Origin: Certhia americana
Taxonomy: Eukaryota > Chordata > Aves > Passeriformes > Certhiidae
Length of the DNA stretch: 64,000 bases
Reading direction: 5' to 3'
Assembly (NCBI GenBank): GCA_018697195.1
Contig: JAGMWU010000028.1
Coordinates: 5,372,911-5,436,910, forward strand
Positions within the stretch are counted from its first letter, which is position 1. Every line of letters begins with the position of its first letter. Of the stretch, positions 49,501 to 59,343 are shown in pieces. The position numbers and the translations under genes are program-made. The notes under the pieces are model-generated. The model made no database searches, was not told where the DNA came from, and saw only the letters and a list, made by a program, of their open reading frames with translations.

Positions 49501-50500
49501 ATGAGATTTTCTTGTGATTCCAGATTTCCACTGTGTCTGGATAATAAAGTCCTGCCCCAGCATTACCAATGAAAGTGATAATGTTATTTATAGTCAGTGT
49601 TATCCCTTTGTTCTGCTATTTAAAATCACACGTTTGGGATCTCCCAGGCTCCTCTCCACCTCTTTTTGCTGCTCACATGCAGCTCATCCCCTGCCTACAA
49701 CCTCCACACCTGCAGGTTATTTTTTCATAAACCTGGGGCAAGGAGTAATGCCCAAGAATGAACTCAAAGTCTTGTGCACAGAGAAAAACAGCAAATGGAG
49801 GGGTAAAACTTCACCCCTCAGCCCAGATTTCCACTTAGTTCTCCAGACCCCTTATTTTGTTCCTTCTCCAAGCCTTTGCATCCCAAATCTTTCCCCTCAT
49901 TTTGCACACAAGCACCCCCAAAGCTGTATCCTCCCCCAGCCAAACCAAACCTCCAGCCCTGGGGAGCAGAGGAGGAAAATACAGGAGAAGGGGGAATAAA
50001 GAAGTCCAGGCAAGCTCTGACCCACAGCAGTGCCTGATGCCAAAGCCAAACTCAAGCTGGGATGAAGGGATTCAGATCCTGAGGTGTGGAAGCATCAGCA
50101 GGGACACATGGGGAGCAGGATAGGATCCCTGTGCACCACCCACAGCAGCGCCTGCTCCAGGGACACTGTGGGATCCTGGATCCCTCATCCTGGGGTCACC
50201 ATCATCCCTGCATCCCTTGTCCCAGCGTCACGATCATCCCTGAACCAACTTGTCCCAGGCCTCAGCCCTGGCTTTGGGGAGGGAAACGCTACAAATGGAC
50301 TCTGAAGAGCTTGTGAAAGGGAAAATAAACCTAGAGAGTGTCAGAAAAATGGAAGTTTCTCCCCTGCCTGGTATTTCTTGCTGCTATCAGCAATGAGGGA
50401 TGAAGTTTGAAATCAAAGTGCCCTGGGCATTTCCTGTAGCTGGGAGACACTGGGAGCACGGGGAGGGGGGAGCACGGCTCCCCCTGCAGCCCCTGCCTGG
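46508..50500. other. intergenic upstream of ALX3, no gene recognised
   Basis: 46508-47020 is strongly AT-rich (ATATTAAT-type low complexity). From 47.1 kb the sequence is ordinary GC-rich intergenic DNA. A frame of 342 codons on the minus strand at 47204-48232 has no family resemblance and is judged spurious. A GAGCT pentamer repeat lies at 47738-47760. Confidence 0.55.
47738..47760. repeat. (GAGCT)n short repeat
   Basis: Four to five perfect GAGCT units. Confidence 0.95.
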
Positions 50501-50519
50501 AGGATGAAGGGATGTGACC

Positions 50520-50736
50520 CACTCGGGAAAGTGTCCCGGCGGGGGGAGGATTTGGGATTAGAGGGTTAACGAAGTGGCTGGGAGGACGCACGTGACTGGC
50601 TGTGGGGTGGGGGTGTGCGGGCTGGGGGGGCTGCGGGCCGATCCCTCCCTCCCCATCGCCCCCCCGGCCCCCTCCTCCCGGTCCCCCGCACAAAATCCGC
50701 TCCCGCGGACCATCCCCGTCCCCTCCAACCTGCGCC
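50520..50736 (+). promoter_or_regulatory. ALX3: ALX3 promoter / 5' UTR region
   Basis: A GC-rich block that opens a CpG-rich island running to about 51.8 kb. It contains GGATTAG (a paired-type homeodomain core) near 50550 and a palindromic E-box CACGTG at 50589-50594. No TATA box is evident. The transcription start is not known. Confidence 0.5.
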
Positions 50737-53700
50737 ATGGAGACACCGGGCTGCCCGGCCTTCCCCCCGCCTCGCCGGACCGGGGGTCCCCCGGGGCTCC
50801 CCGGGCCTCCCACCGCCTTCGCCCTCGGTCCACCGGGGCCTCACCGGCGGCCGCCGCCGCTCAGCCCCCGTCCCGGCCGCTGCCCGCCGCTCCGGGCAGA
50901 GCCACGGTACCTGGGGGTCGCCAGCCCGGGTCCCCCCGCCGTGGCCGTGCATGGGAAGCCCCTGTACCCGGCCGGGGCTGCAGGTACCAGGGGAGCGGCG
51001 GGTGGATGGGGGGGCCGGGGCCGCCGACCCCTCCCGGCCCCTTCTGCTTCTCTTCCCCCTCTCTCTGCCCCCCGCCCGCGGCCTCGGGTTCCGCCGGGAG
51101 CCCCAGCCCTGATCCCCCCAAGAGTGTCATTTCGCCGACACGCTCCCTCGGGCTTCTCCAAGGCGGCCAATGTCGCGATATGGCCCCGCCGGGGACCACC
51201 GGGGCGTCCCCCGACGGGAGCCGGAGCCGGTAAGGGCCGGCGGTGCCGAGTGTCGGCAGCTGGGACTGAGTCGCGACAGAGGCCGGAGTCTCTCCCGGGA
51301 ACCCCGGGATGGTTCCCGTTCTCCAGAAACAAGGGGGAAGAGGGAGAAAAGGCGGCGGCGGAGACCCAGCCCCGCTGCCGCGACGGCAGGGACCGGCCCG
51401 GGGTGGGCACCGGTGGGTCCCCGTTCCTGGGGATGGAGAGCGGCCGCGCTCCCCGGAGGAGGCTGGAAAGTCGCGTTGCCCGGAGCTCACCGGGCAGGAC
51501 CGCGGTGCAGCCGCACGGACGGGCCCGGGGCTCCGAGGGAGGCCGGGCTGCGGGGCTGGCAGCGCAACCCGCCCCACGGTCCGCAGCTCCAGCGCTCCCG
51601 GTTCCCTGGGACTCCTCGGTGCCTCGCTCCGGGGCAATAACGCTCTCGTTTCCCGGTTCCCCGGCTAGCCCCGGTACCCATGCCCGAAGCCCCAGAGCAC
51701 CCGGTTCCCCTGGGCCCGCATGTCCCGGGGCTCCGCGCGCGTCTCCAGGCTCGGACAGAACCAGGCTCATTCCCGGGTTTCTCCCTCCCTTCCTTTGCCT
51801 TTTCCCAGCCGGGCCCGTCGGGGGCTCCTCCGGGACTCCCACTTTCGCTTTAATATTATTCCCCCACTTCTGCTTTAATGTAAGAAGCAAAAGGCAGCGC
51901 CGCGGGAGCAATGGGAACCAGGTGGGATCTGGCAAAGCCGCCTAGGGGAACAGGTAGAAAAAGCCCCGGGAACTGCCAGGAAAAGCCGCTCGGGAGCTCC
52001 GGGAGGGTCCCCACCGCTGGGCTTACCTGCTCCAGCTGCGGCGGGGGGGATGCTGCCGTTCCACGGGTGTTTCCCCCGATTCCTGGGAGTCCTTTCCATG
52101 CCCCCATCCCTTCACTAATGATTCTTTGAGTTCCTTCCCCTCCCCATTATCCCAGGAATTGTACAGCTGTTTCCCAGCTGCCGCCTTCCCCAGCGCCGCC
52201 GAATCTTTCAGGGGGTGTCAGTTTAGGAAGGAGTGGGAGAAAAATATCTATATCTTCCCTTTGTCCCCCAGTGCCGCTGTGTTTATTTAGCTACATGCCT
52301 GTATCCCGCTCCTTCCTGTCTTTTCCTTCTTTCTGGCTATTTATTTATTTGTCTCCAACGCCAAAACCCGCGGGTCACTCGGAAATGCGTCTCGTTGCCT
52401 TTGGGGGAATGAGGGGAAAAACCCCAAACTCGATGCTTTCTGCAGCGGGATTTTATTTTGGTAATTTTTTTTTTCCTTAATTTTGGTTATATTTGAGTCT
52501 GCTCTTTGGTGAGATTTGGTTTTGAATCATTAAAATCCTCCGGCCTAGCAGCTGAGCCCTTTAGAGGCCAGAGCAGGGAGGAAACGGCAATTTGGCCTCA
52601 TTCCTTTGCCGTTATCCATGACCAGACAGGTCGGTACTGAGAGGGACAAGGAGCAGTCGCCCCCCAAACCCCCTCCCAAATTACAATTTCTCATTAATTC
52701 AAAGCAGCTGGATCTGGGCTTGGCAGCTCTATAGCCCCCAAATTGCCTTAATTAGAAAACAACCAAAACTCGAAACCGAAAGGCCGGAAAAGGCTGTGGC
52801 AGGGGCTGGTTTGGGGGGTGCAGAGCCCTGGGTGGATGTGTAGGGATGGGAACTCCATTTTCCCTCTCTGTTGGGATGTGGTTGATGGGCTGGGAAGGAC
52901 GGTCCATCCCAAAAGAGACATTTCCCCCTCCCAGCCATGGGCCTGATCCTGCCCCTCTGAGGGAGCCAGTGGTGCCCACCTGCAGAAACCCCAAATCTCT
53001 GCAGCTGGTGACGGGTGGGATCAGAGCAAACCCAGCATTTTTAGGTTGTCCCTTCCCAGGTGACACCTCTGTGTCCCCTCAGCAGATGGGGGACCCCAAG
53101 GCACCCCTCCCCATCTGCTAATTTCCTGCTCACTTCTCCTTTTCCCTGGCTCAGCCTGTCGGGGTCCCAACAGCACCCAGGATCATCTGGAGCTGCCAAG
53201 CTCTGTGTGACCCATGTGGGAGCAAACAACACTCCTGGGGGTACAGAGCTATCCCCAAAACGCAGGGCAGGGACTTTCCTCCTTGATCCCATTCCATCAT
53301 CCACCCCAGTGATGCAGCTGCACCGAAGGGAAGGGGGCAACTCCCAGTTTTCTTGCTCTGGTCCCAGAGGAGGGTGAGGAAAGAGAGCTCTTCTCTCTTC
53401 TTCAGCAAAAAAAAAAAAAAGCAGGGCGGTATTTTTTACTCCTTTCCAAGTGTTTTCCCGAGAGCTGCAGCTCCAGAGCACTGCAGGCTCAGGGGCACAG
53501 AGCTCCCCTTGAACTGTCTGGGGTGTGGGGGGCTGAGTACAGCCCAGAGCCGGGGTGGGTTCGGGGTCATTGGTGGGCCCTGTGGCTCTGTTCTGGGCTC
53601 TGAGCTGGGCGGAGGCACCAGCCTGTGCGGGAAGGGAGTGGGAGGAGAGGGATGAGGGGAGTAGAGCAAAACCGTCTGCAAAAAAACCCTGTGCCCACCT

Positions 53701-56480
53701 CCTCTGCCCCCTCCCCATGCAGTCACAGATCCCAGTGGGACCCTGAGCACCCACTGCCCCAGCCAGGCTTTCCCCACCCTCCAGAAGCTTTTCCTTCCCA
53801 CAGCAAGCTCGAATTTTGCCCTCCCCAGGGATGGATTTGCCCTGTGGCAGGGCCATGCTGAGCCCTTTCTTCTGGGGCAGTACCTCGATATCCCCCGGGA
53901 TGAGGGATGGGATGGGATGCCAGGGCTGTGGCATGCACAGTTCTGGGCTTCCTTGGCACTGTTAACACCCCCTGGTCCTGTGCCTCTCCCTGCCAGGTGA
54001 GAAGGGCTGCAAAGGTGGGTTCCAGGCAATTCCCACAGCCTGCAGGGTCCCCCCAAAAGCCCCGGAGGATTTGGGGTGCCCACTGGCAGCACCCCTGGGC
54101 AGCCTCCGGGACCATGGCATCCCTGAACTCCCTGAGCCCCTGGGCAAGAGCAAGAGCAAGAAGAGGAGGAACAGGACGACCTTCAGCACGTTCCAGCTGG
54201 AGGAGCTGGAGAAGGTTTTCCAGAAGACACATTATCCCGACGTCTATGCCCGGGAGCAGCTGGCACTGCGCACAGACCTGACTGAAGCCAGGGTGCAGGT
54301 ATGGGCACGGACACCCTGGGGGCTGCCAGGAGGGGAGGGTTCCCCTGTCTGCAAGGTGATGCTGAGATAGAAACTGGTTTTCCCATGAATATGCTAAATC
54401 CCAGCCGGAAAATCTCAAACCGTGCACCCTCTGCACCCACTGCTGTGGTGTGGGTGTTGGTTGCCTTTGAACCCTCTGCATATTCCCCCTGGACAAGTAC
54501 CCAAAGGGTGGAAAGAGCCAAAATTTGGGAGATTAGTGGCAGTCACCCTCCCTCAGAATGCCCTAATCGTGATGCCCTCCATGCATCCATCATTCCCAGC
54601 CACCCTCCCCAGCTCAGCTCCTCCGGCTGCCAGCTTAGGAGAGGAATCCCCGGGAGCTCAGCGTGGATGGGGCCAGGGTGGTGCATCCTGGGACGTGGGG
54701 CAGGACAAAACCGATCCTCACTCCCTGCTTGCAGGGAGCTGCTTTCAGAGGTATCTCCAGGCACTTTGAGGCCCCAAGAGGGAAGAGGCAGCTGGAAGGG
54801 TGCTCCCAGCAAGGAGGAAATGAAGGTGGAGGGTAAGGAAGCGAGCAGGGAGCACCCGCTGGGAGCTGCCATTCCCAGGAGCAGGAATGGGGACAAGGCA
54901 CAGGCAGGGGAAGTGTCTCCCGCGCCTGCGCCCACCCAGTGCCCACCGGAGCTTCCCAAGCCAGATTTGGGGTGGACTGAGATGAAACCACCTGTAAACC
55001 ACGAGAGCCTCAAACCAAGAATCCCCGTAGTGCCTCCTCCTCTCCGGGAGGTGCTGCTGGAGCTGTCCCCGCCCCGGCGGGTACCAGTCCCCACCCCAGC
55101 ACGGAGGGCACATGCAGGTGGGACACCCAAATAGCCTCATTCTGCAGCAAAATTCCAGAAGCACCAGGGAGGGGAAAGGATCGTGCAGGATCGATAATTT
55201 TTGGTACGGGACAAGATATTCCTGGTAGCGGTAAAAGCCAGTCAGCTCCAACGCTGAGCACAGAGCAGCTTCCTTTGCTCGGCTCCGGCTCTCCGCAGTG
55301 CTGGGGCACCGTGTTCGGCCCCTTTTGCTGCTGGGGAGGAGGGCGGACCTCGGCAGGAGGCTGCAGTGGGCAGGAGAAGGGTCTCCGCACCTCAGCCCCT
55401 TCCTCCATCCCCCAGGTTTGGTTCCAGAACCGCCGGGCCAAGTGGCGGAAACGGGAACGATACGGGAAAATCCAGGAGGTGAGAGATGGCACGGGAGCGC
55501 TCCAGCCCTCACTCCCAGGGGAGGGGGTCCCGTCCCACTGCATCTGCGGGTGCCCCCCATCACCCGTTCCTGCCCCTTCTCCCCCCCATCACCCATTCCT
55601 GCCCCTTCTCCCCCACGGCTGCACCCACCCTTGGGAAAAGCGCGGCCCAGGATGAAAAGGAGGGAGGATCGCATTTTGCCACACACAGGAAGATGTTGCT
55701 TCATGTTCCACTCCATTTCCCACGGGAACACGCCCTCTGGGGCAGGTTTTGGGGTGTCCCTCCTGAAGACCCCCTTTAGCTCTCTCCCACCCATCAGTGC
55801 CTCCTGCCCCCTTTTCTGCAAAACTGCCTTTGCCCTCCAATATCGAAAAGCATGGAAATAATGTAAAGCTCAGCTTCACGCACTCTCCGAAGCCAAACTC
55901 TCCTGGGGCGAATATTTCAACCAGGATTCAACCCCCAGAAAATAGAGCAAAATCATCTCTCCCCTCGCACCCCGTGGGTGAGGGGGTCGGGAGGGAGGAT
56001 GAGGGGGATCCGAGGGGGGATAAGGGGAATCCAACAGGGGTGAGAGGGATCGTAAGTGGGATAAGAGGAATCCTGAAGAGGGCGAGTGAGATCTAAGGCA
56101 GAATTGAGGGAAACTGAGCGGTGCGTGATGTCCCCACTCCCATTTGGTTTTTTTTTCTGTTGTTATTATTTCAGCTGCAGAACAACCTGTGGCCGAGCCC
56201 TGCGAGTCCCCCGGGGCTGCTGCCCCCCGAGAACATCCCGTCCCCCTGCATGTCCCCGTACCCCCCGGCTCCCAGCAACGGCTTCGTGGGCATTCCTGCT
56301 TCCCCGGGCCCCCATCCCGGCATCAACAGCCTCTACTCCCTGCACGGGCTGCCCCCGCCGGCCCTGGCCCCCCACCCGTTCGAGCCGCCCCCCCAACATG
56401 ACTACAAGGCGCCCACCCTGATGCCATTGAGGATGAAGAGCAAAGAGGGGGCCGGGAGCCTCCTGAATTGGGCCACATGA
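50737..56480 (+). CDS. ALX3: ALX3, aristaless-like paired-type homeodomain transcription factor (4 coding exons)
   Basis: Nuclear DNA-binding regulator of frontonasal and craniofacial development. Exons: 50737-50983, 53997-54298, 55416-55478, 56175-56480; all GT-AG, phases consistent, 918 bp, 305 residues plus stop. The start has a strong Kozak context (GCGCCATGG); an in-frame ATG at 50602 would add 45 low-complexity residues. Exon 1 encodes a Pro/Gly-rich N-terminus with a weak match to human ALX3 (RYL and LYPAGAAGE regions). The homeodomain is at residues 138-197 ([20 protein letters not shown] through [15 protein letters not shown]) with Gln at position 50 (residue 187). The C-terminus has [11 protein letters not shown] and an OAR motif ending LLNWAT, both specific to ALX3 rather than ALX1/ALX4 as I recall them. 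Synteny agrees. Exon 3 ends right after GKIQE, and the roughly 22-residue linker known from human is absent. The coding length (305) is shorter than human (343). Confidence 0.95.
50984..53996 (+). other. ALX3: ALX3 intron 1
   Basis: CpG-rich to about 51.8 kb, then less so. It holds pyrimidine-rich and TTTATT-rich stretches (52230-52480), a short AATTGCCTTAATTAG patch near 52740-52757 and an A14 run at about 53406-53419. No extra exon is recognised. Confidence 0.7.
54299..55415 (+). other. ALX3: ALX3 intron 2
   Basis: The intron between the two exons that together encode the homeodomain; it splits the domain before Val-Trp-Phe, the usual site in paired-type genes. No repeat or additional exon is recognised. 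Confidence 0.8.
55553..55609. repeat. 29-bp tandem duplication
   Basis: Two near-identical copies of CCCCCATCACCC(G/A)TTCCTGCCCCTTCT in ALX3 intron 3, shortly after the exon 3 donor. Confidence 0.9.
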
Positions 56481-57205
56481 TCCCCCCGCGGGATGGACAC
56501 GGAGCCCTCATCCCCCTGGAGTGTATCCCCCACTCCCTGGCACCAGGGAGTGGGGTCAGGGTGCTGGGGTCACCTTCACCCCTTCTCTGCACACCCCGAG
56601 CTTCCCCACATCCAGCACGATGTTGCTGCTCCCCAGCCCCGCTGAGAGGGGGCCAAGGGGGGGGCTCTGGGGAGGAGAAAGAGTCGCCCCCAAACCCAGG
56701 CTGCCCCGGCAGGGCTGGCACTGGCAGCCCAGGACCCCAGAAATGGCTCCCCCAAATCACCTGAGCCCTCCCAGCACCTTCAGTGACTGGGATTTGATGG
56801 AGATTCCCGATGGTTTTCCCACCCCCTCGTGTGCTCCCCCTGTCCCGCCTGACCCGGGCAGTGCCAGCCGTGGGTGTGGCTGAGGAGGGGATTGTGCCCG
56901 TAGGGGCCGGGGGGCTTTGGGGCAATTCTTCCCTCCCCAGCTGAAATCTGGCTGCTCACCCCCTGCCCAGTGCAACCAGCAATGGCAGAAATCGGGCTCT
57001 TCCTCCCCCAGTCCCATACTGGGAAAACTGACTGGACTGGGACAGCTGCTGGTGCTCAGGAGTTACTGGGGGCAGGGCCAAGGAGCCTCAAAGCCCCCCC
57101 AGGAGCATTGCAGCTCGTTCTGCTCCCTCTTGGAGGAGAAATAAATCCCTGGCACAGCTGCTGGAGCCCCCTGGGATGAGCAATAAATCCACGAGGCAGG
57201 GGTTA
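56481..57205 (+). other. ALX3: ALX3 3' UTR (probable)
   Basis: Noncoding sequence after the stop with AATAAA signals at 57140-57145 and 57182-57187. Either gives a 3' UTR of about 0.7 kb. A third AATAAA at 57905-57910 would imply a 1.4-kb version. Confidence 0.6.
57140..57145 (+). terminator. ALX3: poly(A) signal AATAAA
   Basis: The first canonical signal after the ALX3 stop codon; a second lies 42 bp further on at 57182-57187. Confidence 0.6.
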
Positions 57206-57549
57206 CCAGGATAAGGCATCCCAAATGAAAGGCTGTTTCCCTGAGGGGGTGACCCAGGGGGTACCTTGGGAAGGTGTTTTAATGCCAGCAGAACCCTCCC
57301 AGGTGCTTCAGCTGGGGTGTTGGGGGCACAAGATTTGGGGAGGGGGATTTGCTGAATTTTGAAGGATTCTGCACATCACTGGTGGAACCTCCATGGCCAG
57401 TCTTGGGGGAGGGGGGCACCTCATTGTATCCAATGTGGTTCACCTGCTTGGGGGTCCCCGGAGGGGGTCCCCAAGTCCCCCCAAGAGCTGGCATGTCCTG
57501 TCCCCCCCTTCACCCACTGTGACCTCCCCCACTGCAGGGAAACACCAGC

Positions 57550-57795
57550 ATTGAAGCCAGAAACGACCCTGCTCACCCCAGCACCAGGAGATGCTGGCAC
57601 ACCCCCAGGGACACTCTTGGGCCAAACCCCTCCCTGCAAAATCTGCAATGCCCCCCTGCCCCAGTTCCCACATCCTGATGGAGGGGGACACCCCTGTGGG
57701 GCACCTGGGCCCCCTCGGGGAGGCACCAACCCTGCTCTGCCAGCCCCATCTGGGCCAAACCCCAAAGTTTTCAGCCAAGCCCTGGCACCCTGGGC
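57550..57795. repeat. unrecognised dispersed repeat, copy A
   Basis: This sequence is clearly related, in the same orientation, to 60155-60395. Shared blocks include CCTGCCCCAG(T/C)TCCCACATCC, TGGGGCAC and GTTTTCAGCCA. It does not match CR1 or the LTRs I recognise. It lies between ALX3 and STRIP1. Confidence 0.75.
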
Positions 57796-59343
57796 ACAGC
57801 CTGGCCAGTGGGTGCCACAGGAGGCAGCCCAGGGCTGCCCACCCTCACCCAGGACATTTCACACCCCCTCCCACCGGTGGGGACTTTGTTATTCATTTCT
57901 AAACAATAAACCACATTTTTCATAAGTTATGGCTCCAGCAGCCCTATAAAGCCAGGGGGGCTGGGGATAAAGACTCCCAACAGGCTCCTCAGGCCCCTTC
58001 TGGCACTGGGAATGGGGTTTGGGGGGGCAGGATGGTGCTGGAGGCACCTGGGGTGGGTGCAGGCCTGGCAGGACCCTGGGGGCACACCCAGCCCCTGGCT
58101 CTGTGCTGCCCACAGGGGGATAAGGTCAGGGTGCAGCCCTGGGCACCCAGATGGATCTGGGGCTCCAGCTCAATGTCACCCCTGGCTGAGGGGGAAGAGG
58201 GTGGGATGGGGACAGCTCCAGGCACGGATTTAGGGCATGTTACCATCAGTGCTGAGCCCACAAAACTTTTCTGATGTCTCTTAAGGCTGAGTTTGCTGCT
58301 TCCAGAGCTGGGGCTGAGCATCCCCACAGCTGGATTCATTCCGGAGCTCCACAGGCTGAGAATCCCAGCAGGTGATGGGGAGGGAACTGGGGCTGTCCCA
58401 GGCTCCCTCAGCCCACAACCATCTCTGCAAATCCCTGCCTCAAATCAGGGTGAATCCCCCAGGATTTCAGCCCCCACGGGTGCTGCTGCCCCTCTTCCAG
58501 GGAAACTGAGGCTAGGCAATGTGCAAGGCTGAGCTCTGGCAGGATTTGGTGTCAGGATCCTCCACTGGGAGCAGGGACCAAAGAAATCTCAGTGGTAACA
58601 CCACACTGGAGTCAGAAATCCCAGGACAGAGCTGGGGGAGGGTTCAGCGAATGGGACAGGCAAGAACCTGCTCCCCCTGAGGCCACCAGGCCCCCAAACC
58701 AAGAGACTTGGGTGCAAGGTAAGAGTAAACCTTCCAGTGAGGGATCATGTACCCCCAGGACTCGAGGGATGAGTGAGAACAAGAACATGGGAAAAGGAAC
58801 TCCCATCCCAGCCCAACTTCAGGCAGGAGGCACAGGGACAGAGCCCAGCCATGCTCGGGGCAGAGGTATCACCAAATATATATAATATATGTACAGCTCC
58901 TGCACCCCTTGTGGGGTGAGGGGAGGACACCCCGGCCCCTCAAGCCCCCCCAGCTCCCCTAACCCCCCAGAGGGCCAGCCTGGTATCCCACCCAAGGACT
59001 GCACTCCCACACTGTCACCTGCTCCCCCACTCCCACACTGTCACCTGCTCCCCCTTCTTGGCTGCGGGGGCAGAAGGGTGGTGCCTCTGAAAGAATCGAA
59101 TGGGCTAGGAAGAGAACCCCACCCACCAGGAAACCCCCAGGACACCCTCAGCCTTGGGGTGAGCCTGGAAGGAGGCAGAGGGGGAGGATGTGGCCTCAGC
59201 AAGGACTCCCCAGCTCCATCCTCTTCCCAAGCCCACGACAACGGTGCAGCCACCCACAGACCCCCCAAACTTCGCTCCCCTGCCCCAGGGCAGCAGGTCA
59301 GCCTCGAGCTCTCCAAGCAATCCATCCTGCCTCCCTGTGTCCA
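57796..59343 (-). other. STRIP1: STRIP1 3' UTR and ALX3-STRIP1 intergenic (tail to tail)
   Basis: The STRIP1 stop is at 59344-59346 on the minus strand, so its 3' UTR runs leftwards from here. No canonical minus-strand AATAAA or ATTAAA is visible. A short AT-rich block at 58876-58893 (minus CATATATTATATATATTTG) is the only candidate 3'-end region. A 26-bp tandem duplication lies at 59002-59053. Confidence 0.4.
59002..59053. repeat. 26-bp tandem duplication
   Basis: Two identical copies of CACTCCCACACTGTCACCTG plus CTCCCC, in the probable STRIP1 3' UTR. Confidence 0.95.

Noticed and set aside
24111..50519. UBL4B expected from human gene order
   Set aside because: No ubiquitin-like frame found; the gene is known to me only from mammals.
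50841..51935. 364-codon open frame on the minus strand
   Set aside because: Antisense to the ALX3 CpG island, low-complexity Pro/Arg/Gly composition, no family resemblance.
50602..51945. 447-codon open frame on the plus strand
   Set aside because: It contains ALX3 exon 1 (50737-50983) and then runs on through intron 1. The long frame is due to high GC content; the GTACCA donor at 50984 and the downstream homeobox exons define the real gene.
53041..53934. 297-codon open frame on the minus strand in ALX3 intron 1
   Set aside because: Antisense to an intron, no recognisable domain.
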